A program made the translations under genes and the position numbers. Positions 1 through 7,720 of a stretch of 64,000 nucleotides of DNA are shown one piece after another. The notes beneath the pieces were generated by a model, which was given only the letters and a program-made list of their open reading frames with translations, was not told the DNA's origin and searched no databases. The DNA comes from CALKJU01 sp035326425 (GTDB lineage: Bacteria; Pseudomonadota; Alphaproteobacteria; Geminicoccales; Geminicoccaceae): contig DAOLFG010000010.1 in NCBI GenBank assembly GCA_035326425.1, positions 1 through 64,000 on the forward strand, written 5' to 3'. Every line of letters begins with the position of its first letter. The stretch's first letter is position 1.

Positions 1-471
1 GATCGCCGACGAGCCGACCACGGCGCTCGACGTCACCATCCAGGCGCAGATCCTGGAGCTCCTGGGCGACCTGCAGGGCCAGCGCGGCATGGCGCTCGTG
101 CTGATCACCCACGCCATGGGGGTGGTGGCCGAGACCGCCCAGCGGGTGGTGGTGCAGTATGCCGGCCAGCAGGTCGAGCGGCAGGAGGTGACGGGCCTGT
201 TCCGCGACCCGCACCATCCCTACACGGCGGCCCTGCTGTCGGCCCTGCCCGAGCGCGCCGCCGGCAGGCGGCTGGCCTCGATCCCGGGCGTGGTGCCGGG
301 AGCCTGGGACCGGCCGAAGGGCTGCCTGTTCAACCCGCGCTGCCGCTTCGCCACCGATCACTGCCGGCAGGCGCCGCCGGTGCCGGCCTCGCCCGATCTC
401 GGCCGGGCCTTGTGCCACTACCCGTTGCTGAAGGGCGTGCCGCAGGGCCACCCGCTGGCGGAGCGGGCGGC

Positions 472-475
<4 letters not shown>
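1..475 (+). CDS. Peptide/nickel-type ABC importer ATPase (DppD/OppD-like), 5' end missing
   Basis: Only the last 157 residues are in the window, read in the frame that begins at base 2. What remains starts in Walker B and the D-loop (IADEPTTALDVT), followed by the switch-histidine region. The tail is the OppD/DppD C-terminal domain: HHPYTAALLSALP, then the Cys-rich segment GCLFNPRCRFATDHC, which in this family is linked to oligopeptide-type importers. The histidine region reads LITHAMGVVAE, so the Asp that usually follows the switch His is Ala. The stop codon overlaps the start of the next ATPase gene (ATGA). Together the two would energise one importer whose permeases and binding protein must lie upstream of the window. 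The substrate cannot be told. Confidence 0.93.
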
Positions 476-1455
<980 letters not shown>

Positions 1456-1479
1456 TCAGCCTCGGAGCCCGGGGCGCCG

Positions 1480-1788
1480 TCATCCCCTCTCCCGCCCCTT
1501 CCATTTGTCCCACTTCTCCTCCAGCCACAGCAGCGCCCGGTAGGTCGGGCGTCTGAGGAAGGGGACGTCCTGCGACAGCAGGATCAGCCCGAGCGGCACC
1601 ATCCAGAAGCCGAGGACCGGCAGGAAGCCCAGGAGGCCGAAGAAGATCAGCAGCACGCCGGCCGGCAGCCGGAACCAGCGCGACGACGGCTCGCGCAGCC
1701 AGCGCAGCAGCCGGCCGGCCCAGCCCGGCAGGCCGGCCGCAATTCTCTCCAGCTGCCGGTCGAGCTCTTGCGCGTCGCTCTGGGACAA
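1480..1788 (-). CDS. Small two-helix membrane protein of unknown function
   Basis: This encodes about 102 residues. The N-terminus is acidic and hydrophilic (SQSDAQELDRQLERIAAGLPG). A hydrophobic hairpin follows (RLPAGVLLIFFGLLGFLPVLGFWMVPLGLILLSQDVPFLRRP), with a basic, Trp-rich tail (WLEEKWDKWKGRERG). I suggest a TTG start at 1788 because a purine-rich AGAGGG lies 7 bases upstream and no ATG or GTG gives a sensible N-terminus. Such short proteins with a Pro/Gly/Trp turn between two helices are common in alphaproteobacteria and have no assigned role. The gene is convergent with the upstream ATPase gene, 24 bases away. Confidence 0.6.
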   Translation of the reverse strand: MSQSDAQELDRQLERIAAGLPGWAGRLLRWLREPSSRWFRLPAGVLLIFFGLLGFLPVLGFWMVPLGLILLSQDVPFLRRPTYRALLWLEEKWDKWKGRERG

Positions 1789-1942
1789 GGATCGGCCCTC
1801 TTCTCGCTGCCCGCCGCGCCGGGCGTGTCGACATGCACAAAGACTCCACGGCCCGCAAGGGTTGCCTGCCCGGTGCCATCCCGGCTGCCGGCTCGTTTGC
1901 CATGTCGGGTTGCCGACATCCTTTTCATCATAACAAAGTGAT

Positions 1943-1960
1943 TCCAATGAATAGATTGGA
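1943..1960. promoter_or_regulatory. Inverted repeat TCCAAT-N6-ATTGGA upstream of the chelate importer operon
   Basis: This is a perfect 6-base inverted repeat with a 6-base spacer. It lies in the most AT-rich part of the 253-base gap between the small membrane protein and the methyltransferase gene at 2042. Its size and position suit an operator or activator site for the 2042-5845 operon. No Fur, RirA or Irr consensus was recognised around it, so the regulator is unknown. The rest of the gap shows nothing else clear. Confidence 0.4.
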
Positions 1961-2041
1961 CAGCTTGTAATCTTGCCGCCCATGACAAGCCTGCTGGCCC
2001 TCTCTATAGGCCCGACGTGACGAAACGCCTCGACGCTCGGT

Positions 2042-2839
2042 ATGCAGATGGCGCGCGCCAATTGGTCGGTCAAAGAAGAGATCCGTGAATACTGGTCGGC
2101 GCGGGCGGCGACGTTCGACTTGTCGCCGGGCCACGAGATATTCACGCAAGAGGAGCGGGCGGCGTGGCATGCGTTGCTCCGCAAGCACCTGGGTGACGGC
2201 CACGGCCGCCGGGCGCTGGATCTGGCGAGCGGCACCGGCGTCATCTCCCGGCTGCTGCACGAGCTGGGCTTCGAGGTCACCGGGCTCGACTTCGCCGAGC
2301 CGATGCTGGAACGGGCGCGGGCCAAGGCGGCGGCGGGCTCGCTGCCGCTGGCGTTCGTGGCCGGCGACGCCGAGCAGACCTTCGAGAGCGACGACAGCTA
2401 CGACGTGCTGGTGACGCGCCACCTCGTCTGGACGCTGGAGAACCCGCCGCTGGCCTTCGCCGAGTGGCTCAGGATCCTGAAGCCCGGCGGCCGGCTGCTG
2501 ATCGTCGACCACGACCCGGCGGCACGCACGGCCGGCGCCAGGCTGCGGCGGCGGATCGCCGGCATCCTGCGCGGCTGGGCCCAGCCCACCCCCACCCCCG
2601 GGGTCGACCGTGCTCTGCACGAGCGGATCGTGGCGCAGGTCTATTTCTCGGCCGGAACGCCGCCAGAGGCCGTGGCCGAGCTGCTGGAGCAGGCGGGCTT
2701 TCGGGACATCGCCGTCGATCGCGACCTCAGGGCCGTCCACAAGGGCCAGGGCCGGCGGATGCCGCTGTACCAGCGCCTCGAGCGCGCCGCCCAGGACCGC
2801 TACGCCGTCAGCGCCCGAAAGCCCGCCCGAAAAGCCTGA
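2042..2839 (+). CDS. Class I SAM-dependent methyltransferase, linked to a chelate importer
   Basis: This is a 265-residue Rossmann-fold methyltransferase. Motif I is ALDLASGTGVISR (about residues 58-70). The acidic end of strand 2 is VTGLDFAEPMLERA, followed by FVAGDAEQTF and the post-motif segment ILKPGGRLLIVDHD, typical of the Methyltransf_11/25 group. The start is either the ATG at 2042 or the one at 2048; no strong ribosome site separates them. The next gene, a periplasmic chelate-binding protein, begins 32 bases downstream, and all four genes to 5845 run the same way. This suggests a cytoplasmic enzyme acting on the imported chelate or its ligand. The substrate is not visible from sequence. 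Confidence 0.8.
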   Translation: MQMARANWSVKEEIREYWSARAATFDLSPGHEIFTQEERAAWHALLRKHLGDGHGRRALDLASGTGVISRLLHELGFEVTGLDFAEPMLERARAKAAAGSLPLAFVAGDAEQTFESDDSYDVLVTRHLVWTLENPPLAFAEWLRILKPGGRLLIVDHDPAARTAGARLRRRIAGILRGWAQPTPTPGVDRALHERIVAQVYFSAGTPPEAVAELLEQAGFRDIAVDRDLRAVHKGQGRRMPLYQRLERAAQDRYAVSARKPARKA

Positions 2840-2871
2840 ATGACCCGAACCCACGCCTCTAGGAGAATGGG

Positions 2872-4017
2872 ATGAGCCTCTTGGGCCTCACACGCCGCAC
2901 GGCCGCGGCCCTGCTGATGCTGGGAGGGCTGGGCCTCGCCGCCGACGCGGTGGCGGCCGAGACCTTCACCGTCACCGACCTCGCCGGCCGCGAGGTCGAG
3001 ATCCCCAAGGGTGCGCACAAGATCATCCTGGGCGAGGGCCGGATGTTCTATGCGACCGTGGTGCTCGACCGGGAAAAGCCGTTCGAGCAGCTGGCGGCCA
3101 TCGGCGACGACCTGGGAAAGTTCGATCCCGACACCTGGAACCGCTACCTCGAGCGATTCCCCGAGGCCAGGGACGTGCCGCTGATCGGAGCCGCCGCCAG
3201 CTCCGACTTCAGCGTCGAGAAGGCGCTGGACCTCGACGTCGACGTGCTGGTGGTGACGCTGGGCTTCTACGACAAGATCCGCGAGAGCGGCATCATCGAC
3301 AAGCTGGACAAGGCCGGCGTGCCGACGGTGTTCGTCGACTTCCGCGAGCGGCCGACGCAGAACACCGTACCCAGCATGCTGCTGCTCGGCCGGATCTTCG
3401 GCAAGGAGGCCCAGGCGCAGGCGTTCGTCGACTACTACATGCGCCAGATGCGCAAGGTCTACAACGTCACGACCAAGCTGAAGCAGGATGAGCGGCCGCT
3501 GGTCTTCGCCGAGCAGGCCGCCGGGCTCGACCCGTCGAAGTGCTGCCGCTCCTTCGGCAACTTCAACTTCGGCGAGTTCGTCTCCGAGGCCGGTGGCCTC
3601 AACTGGGGCTCGAAGTTCTTCTCCGGCAATGGCGGCGAGGTCAACCCCGAGAAGATCATCGTCGACGATCCCGACTACCTGATGGTCACCGGTGCCAACT
3701 GGTCGCAGTCCAACCCCGGCAACAAGGCGGTCTGGCTCGGCTACGAGATGACCGAGGAGAAGGCGCAGGAGCAGCTGCGTGGCCTGACCCAGCGACCGGG
3801 CTTTCCCGAGCTGAGCGCGGTCAAGAACAACCGGGTGATGGCGGTCTATCACCAGTTCTACCAGAGCCCGTACCACTTCGTGGCGGTGCAGGCGCTGGCG
3901 AAGTGGCTGCACCCCGAGGCGTTCCCCGACCTCGACCCCAAGGCCACCTTCGTCGAGCTGCACGAGAAGTTCCTGCCGATCACCGTCAGCGGCGTGTTCT
4001 GGACGCAGCTGCACTGA
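2872..4017 (+). CDS. Periplasmic iron-siderophore/metal-chelate-binding protein
   Basis: A 381-residue class III (TroA/FepB-fold) binding protein. It begins with a signal peptide (MSLLGLTRRTAAALLMLGGLGLAADAVAAE) followed by the family opening TFTVTDLAGREVEIP. Later come the features of an iron-chelate receptor, including LDVDVLVVTLG and the C-terminal PYHFVAVQALAKWLHPEAF. A vicinal cysteine pair lies at residues 224-225 within SKCCRSFGNFNFGEF; an equivalent pair occurs in the second receptor of this window. An AGGAG ribosome site precedes the ATG. It delivers substrate to the permease whose start codon overlaps its stop (TGATG). Confidence 0.9.
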   Translation: MSLLGLTRRTAAALLMLGGLGLAADAVAAETFTVTDLAGREVEIPKGAHKIILGEGRMFYATVVLDREKPFEQLAAIGDDLGKFDPDTWNRYLERFPEARDVPLIGAAASSDFSVEKALDLDVDVLVVTLGFYDKIRESGIIDKLDKAGVPTVFVDFRERPTQNTVPSMLLLGRIFGKEAQAQAFVDYYMRQMRKVYNVTTKLKQDERPLVFAEQAAGLDPSKCCRSFGNFNFGEFVSEAGGLNWGSKFFSGNGGEVNPEKIIVDDPDYLMVTGANWSQSNPGNKAVWLGYEMTEEKAQEQLRGLTQRPGFPELSAVKNNRVMAVYHQFYQSPYHFVAVQALAKWLHPEAFPDLDPKATFVELHEKFLPITVSGVFWTQLH

Positions 4018-5078
4018 TGTCGAGCGCCGCCACGCCGATGCGGGCCGGAGCGCGCTATCGGCGTGGCGCCCTTCGCAAGTCGGCCTTCGTCGCCCTGGCC
4101 CTGGCCCTGCTGCTGGTCGCAGTATGCGTCGACGTGGCGGTGGGGCCGGGCAACTTCACGCCCGCCGAGGTGCTGCGCACGCTGGTGGCACCCGAGAGCG
4201 TCAGCCGCAAGCTCGCCATCATCGTCTGGGACGTGCGGCTGCCGACCGCGCTGACGGCGGTGCTGGTGGGGGCGATGCTGGGCGTGGCCGGCGCCCAGAT
4301 GCAGACCATCCTGCACAACCCGCTGGCCGATCCGTTCACGCTCGGCATCTCCTCGGCCGCCAGCTTCGGCGCGGCGCTGGCGATCTATGCCGGCATCGGC
4401 CTCTGGCCGGCCTTCGGGCCGTTCTTCGTCACCGGCAACGCCTTCCTGTTCGCCCTCGCCACCTCGGCCGTGCTGTTCCTGTTCACGCGCATGCGCGGCG
4501 TGACCATCGAGACCTTCGTGCTGGTCGGCATCGCGCTGTTCTTCACCTTCAACGCCATGCTGGCCTTCATCCAGTACCAGGCCTCCGAGACCCAATTGCA
4601 GCAGATCATCTTCTGGATGATGGGCAGCCTCGGCCGTGCGAGCTGGACCAAGATCGCCGTCTGCGCCGGCCTGCTGGTGGTGCTGGTGCCGTTCGCGCTC
4701 AGCCGCAGCTGGATGATGACCGCACTCGGCATGGGCGACGAGCGCGCCGCCAGCCTCGGCGTGCCGGTGGCGCGGCTCAGGCTGGAGATGCTGGCCTCGA
4801 TCTCGCTGCTCGCCGCCACGGCCGTGGCCTTCGTCGGCACCATCGGCTTCGTCGGCCTCGTCGGCCCGCACATCGCCCGCCTGCTGGTCGGCGAGAGCCA
4901 GCGCTACTTCCTGCCGGTGTCGGCGGCGGCCGGTGCCATCATCCTGTCGATCGCTTCGACGCTGGCCAAGGGCATCACGCCGGGCGTGATCTATCCGATC
5001 GGCATCATCACCGCCCTCGTGGGCGTGCCGTTCTTCCTCAGCCTCGTCCTGTCGATCCGGCGGGAGAGCTGGCGGTGA
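4017..5078 (+). CDS. FecCD-family permease of a metal-chelate ABC importer
   Basis: A 353-residue inner-membrane permease with the expected nine to ten hydrophobic helices. It has the FecCD hallmarks VWDVRLPTALTAVLVGAMLGVAGAQMQTILHNPLADPFTLGISS near the N-terminus and FVGTIGFVGLVGPHIARLLVG near the C-terminus; the latter is the coupling-helix region that meets the ATPase. The ATG at 4017 overlaps the stop of the binding-protein gene, and the ATPase gene overlaps its own stop. It probably works as a homodimer since no second permease is present. It closely resembles the permease at 42823 in the siderophore locus, so the two systems are paralogues. Confidence 0.94.
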   Translation: MSSAATPMRAGARYRRGALRKSAFVALALALLLVAVCVDVAVGPGNFTPAEVLRTLVAPESVSRKLAIIVWDVRLPTALTAVLVGAMLGVAGAQMQTILHNPLADPFTLGISSAASFGAALAIYAGIGLWPAFGPFFVTGNAFLFALATSAVLFLFTRMRGVTIETFVLVGIALFFTFNAMLAFIQYQASETQLQQIIFWMMGSLGRASWTKIAVCAGLLVVLVPFALSRSWMMTALGMGDERAASLGVPVARLRLEMLASISLLAATAVAFVGTIGFVGLVGPHIARLLVGESQRYFLPVSAAAGAIILSIASTLAKGITPGVIYPIGIITALVGVPFFLSLVLSIRRESWR

Positions 5079-5845
5079 GCCTGGACATCGACGGCCTGTC
5101 CTTCGGCTACCGCAGGCAGCACCTCTTCGACCGCCTCGACGCCGCCGACCTGCGTCGCGGCACGGTGGCGGCGCTGGTCGGCCCCAACGGCGTCGGCAAG
5201 TCGTCGCTGTTCCGCCTGGTCGCCGGCCTGCTGACCGTCGGCGGCGGCACCATCCGGCTCGACGGCGAGGATCTGGGCCGGCTGTCGCCGCGGCGGCGCA
5301 GCGAGCGGGTGTTCCTGCTGTCGCAGCAGGTGAGCGTGCGGGCGGCGCTCAGCGTCTTCGACGTGGTGCTGCTGGCGCGCAAGGGTGCCCGCGGCATCAA
5401 GGCGAGCTCGGCCGACATCGACCGGGTGGAGGAAGTCCTGGAGACGCTGGGCATCGAGCACCTGGCCGAGCGCATGGTGCTCGAGCTGAGCGGCGGCCAG
5501 CAGCAGCTCGTGGCGCTGGGCCAGGCGCTGGTGCGCGAGCCCGACGTGCTGCTGCTGGACGAGCCGACCAGCGCCCTCGACCTGCGCCGCCAGCTCGAGG
5601 TGATGCAGTTGGTGCGCAAGGTCACGGCCGAGCGCGGCATGGTGACCCTGGCGGCACTGCACGACCTGGGATTCGCCAGCCGCTTCGCCGACCGCTTCCT
5701 CCTGCTGCACGACGGCCGCATCGCCGCCGACGGCGAGCCCTACGAGGTGCTCTCCAGCCCGCATGTCGAGGCGGCCTATGGCGTCGGCATCAGGCTGGAG
5801 CGCACCAGCCACGGCAGCCTGGTCGTCGAGCCCTATATGCGTTGA
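5075..5845 (+). CDS. FepC/FecE-type ABC ATPase of the chelate importer
   Basis: A 256-residue ATPase with Walker A GPNGVGKSS (about 36-44), the signature LSGGQQQLVALGQALV, Walker B VLLLDEPTSALD and switch ALHDLGFA. It starts with GTG at 5075, overlapping the permease stop (GTGA), which implies translational coupling. It energises the 2872-5078 binding protein and permease. The second position after the Walker A Lys is Ser rather than Thr, which is common and still functional in this family. Confidence 0.94.
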   Translation: MSLDIDGLSFGYRRQHLFDRLDAADLRRGTVAALVGPNGVGKSSLFRLVAGLLTVGGGTIRLDGEDLGRLSPRRRSERVFLLSQQVSVRAALSVFDVVLLARKGARGIKASSADIDRVEEVLETLGIEHLAERMVLELSGGQQQLVALGQALVREPDVLLLDEPTSALDLRRQLEVMQLVRKVTAERGMVTLAALHDLGFASRFADRFLLLHDGRIAADGEPYEVLSSPHVEAAYGVGIRLERTSHGSLVVEPYMR

Positions 5846-5885
5846 GGGGCGCCCGCCGGCGCCGCGAGGCGTACGGGAGCAGGGC

Positions 5886-7100
5886 GTGAACGACGAAGCC
5901 ATCGCCGGAATCTCCGACTGGGTCGTACGCCAGGGCATCGCCGGCGCTTCCGAGACCGAGCTGCTCGACGGCTTCTGCGAGCGTTGCCTCGCCGCCGGCC
6001 TACCGCTGAGCCGGGGCCTCGTCCTGATCGACACCCTGCATCCGACCTTCGAGGGCCGGGCGTTCCGCTGGCGCGGCGACGGCGGCGAGGTCGAGGCGCG
6101 GCTGGAATATGGCCGCAGCGATGCCGGCGAGGCCGCCGAGCGGTGGCGCCGGACCAGCTTCTATCACATGCTGCAGATCGGCGCCGACGAGCTGGAGCTG
6201 CGCCTCGACGCCGACCCGGCGCCGGACTTCTTCGGGCTCGACGAGCTGATCGCCGAGGGCAACACCCATTGCCTGGTGCTGCTGCACCGCTTCGCGGAAT
6301 CGGCGGCGATCGGCGAGATGGACAGCGTCTACACCCACTGGTCGACCCGCCGGCGGGGCGGCTTCACCGAGCCCGAGATGGCAGCACTGCGCCGCCTCGT
6401 CCCTCCCCTGGCGCTGGCGATGAAGTGTGCCTCGCTGGCGCGGATCGCCGAGACGCTGGTCGAGGTCTATCTCGGCCGCGATGCCGGGCGGCGGGTGCTC
6501 GAGGGCAGGATCCAGCGCGGCGTCGCCGACCGGATCGGCGCGGTCCTGTGGTTCTCCGACCTGCATCACTACACCGCCATCGCCGACGGCTCGGCCCCCG
6601 ACGAGGTCATCCCGTTCCTCAACGACTATGCCGAGGCGGTGATCTCGGCGATCCACGAGGCCGGCGGCGACGTGCTGAAGCTGATCGGCGACGGCATCCT
6701 GGCGATCTTCAAGGCCGACGATCCGGGCCATGCCTGCCGCTGCGCCCTGAACGCCGAGGCGCTGCTGCGCCGGCGGCTGGCGGCGCTGAACGCCCGCCGC
6801 GGCGAGGAGGGCCGGCCAGTCACCTTCGCCTATCTCGGCCTGCACATCGGCGACGTGTTCTATGGCAACATCGGCAGCGAGGAGCGGCTCGACTTCACGG
6901 TGGTGGGGCCGGCGGTGAACGAGGTCAGCCGCATCGCCTCGATGTGCCGCTCGATCGACCAGCAGATCCTGGTGTCGGCTGCGTTCGCCACGGCGACGCC
7001 CGAGCCCGAGCGGGCGGCGCTGGTGTCGGTCGGCCGCTACGCGCTGCGCGGGGTCGGCCGCGCGCAGGAGCAGTTCACGCTCGATCCGACGGCGGGCTGA
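5886..7100 (+). CDS. Class III adenylate/guanylate cyclase with an N-terminal regulatory region
   Basis: About 404 residues from a GTG start at 5886. The N-terminal half (WVVRQGIAGASETELLDGFCERCLAAGLPLSRG, then TLHPTFEGRAFRWR) is the soluble region often found before alphaproteobacterial cyclase domains. The catalytic domain spans about residues 215-400. It has both metal-binding Asp residues (FSDLHHYT and IGDGILAIF), a Lys just before the second metal motif (LKLIGDG), and the transition-state Asn and Arg (AVNEVSRI). A Thr lies where mammalian cyclases have the purine-binding Asp. Lys plus Thr is the pattern of class IIIb adenylate cyclases, so cAMP is the more likely product; this is inference. 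No membrane segment is seen. It lies just upstream of the molybdenum hydroxylase/Sox operon. Confidence 0.85.
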   Translation: MNDEAIAGISDWVVRQGIAGASETELLDGFCERCLAAGLPLSRGLVLIDTLHPTFEGRAFRWRGDGGEVEARLEYGRSDAGEAAERWRRTSFYHMLQIGADELELRLDADPAPDFFGLDELIAEGNTHCLVLLHRFAESAAIGEMDSVYTHWSTRRRGGFTEPEMAALRRLVPPLALAMKCASLARIAETLVEVYLGRDAGRRVLEGRIQRGVADRIGAVLWFSDLHHYTAIADGSAPDEVIPFLNDYAEAVISAIHEAGGDVLKLIGDGILAIFKADDPGHACRCALNAEALLRRRLAALNARRGEEGRPVTFAYLGLHIGDVFYGNIGSEERLDFTVVGPAVNEVSRIASMCRSIDQQILVSAAFATATPEPERAALVSVGRYALRGVGRAQEQFTLDPTAG

Positions 7101-7156
7101 CGGCCCTGCATCACGTTTCTGCGCGCCATGCGGGATCGGCACTGGCCATCAACCAC

Positions 7157-7178
7157 GAATTGGACCAATTCTGATCAG
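7157..7178. promoter_or_regulatory. Paired palindromes upstream of the Mo-hydroxylase/fcc/sox operon
   Basis: GAATTGGACCAATTC (7157-7171) has 7-base perfect arms around one central base. It is followed without a gap by the perfect palindrome CTGATCAG (7171-7178, sharing the C). They lie about 60-85 bases before the first gene of the operon, in an otherwise GC-rich 139-base gap. They fit an operator for a dimeric repressor, for instance an ArsR-type regulator as known for other sox operons, but no such regulator is encoded nearby. The function is inference. Confidence 0.5.
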
Positions 7179-7239
7179 ACTGCCCAAAGGCGGCGAGGCA
7201 ACGCCGTCCGGGGGAACCGATGCTGCGAGGGGAGCCAGC

Positions 7240-7710
7240 ATGGTGCGCTTGACCGTCAACGGCGAGACCCGCGAGATCGACGTCGATCCCGAGACCCCGC
7301 TCTTGTGGGTGCTGCGCGAGCAGCTCGGGCTCACCGGCACCAAGTTCGGCTGCGGCATCGCCGCCTGCGGCGCCTGCACCGTGCATATCGACGGCGTCGC
7401 GACGCGCTCCTGCGTGATGCCGGTCGGCGCCGTCGAGGCCGGGCAGGAGGTCGTCACCATCGAGGGCCTGTCGCCCGACGGCTCGCACCCGGTGCAGCGG
7501 GCCTGGCTGGCGCTGGACGTGCCGCAATGCGGCTACTGCCAGTCCGGCATGATCATGGCGGCGGCGGGGCTCCTGGGGAGCAATCCGAGCCCGACCGACG
7601 AGGACATCGACGGCGAGATCACCAACATCTGCCGCTGCGGCACCTACAACCGCGTCCGCGCCGCCATCAAGCTCGCCGCCTCGGGCGGCGACACGACACG
7701 CCAGGGTTGA
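7240..7710 (+). CDS. iorA: Molybdenum hydroxylase small subunit, [2Fe-2S] protein (IorA/CoxS type)
   Basis: This 156-residue subunit passes electrons from the molybdenum site to the outside through two [2Fe-2S] clusters. The plant-ferredoxin cluster uses C38, C43, C46 (GCGIAACGAC) and C58; the second cluster uses C97, C100, C131 and C133 (CGYCQSG and CRCG). It has no signal peptide, as is usual when the small subunit is exported by riding with a Tat-tagged large subunit. The large-subunit gene starts 10 bases downstream. The family includes isoquinoline 1-oxidoreductase and periplasmic aldehyde oxidoreductases, so the symbol names the family and not the substrate. Confidence 0.92.
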   Translation: MVRLTVNGETREIDVDPETPLLWVLREQLGLTGTKFGCGIAACGACTVHIDGVATRSCVMPVGAVEAGQEVVTIEGLSPDGSHPVQRAWLALDVPQCGYCQSGMIMAAAGLLGSNPSPTDEDIDGEITNICRCGTYNRVRAAIKLAASGGDTTRQG

Positions 7711-7720
7711 GGAGGCCGCC

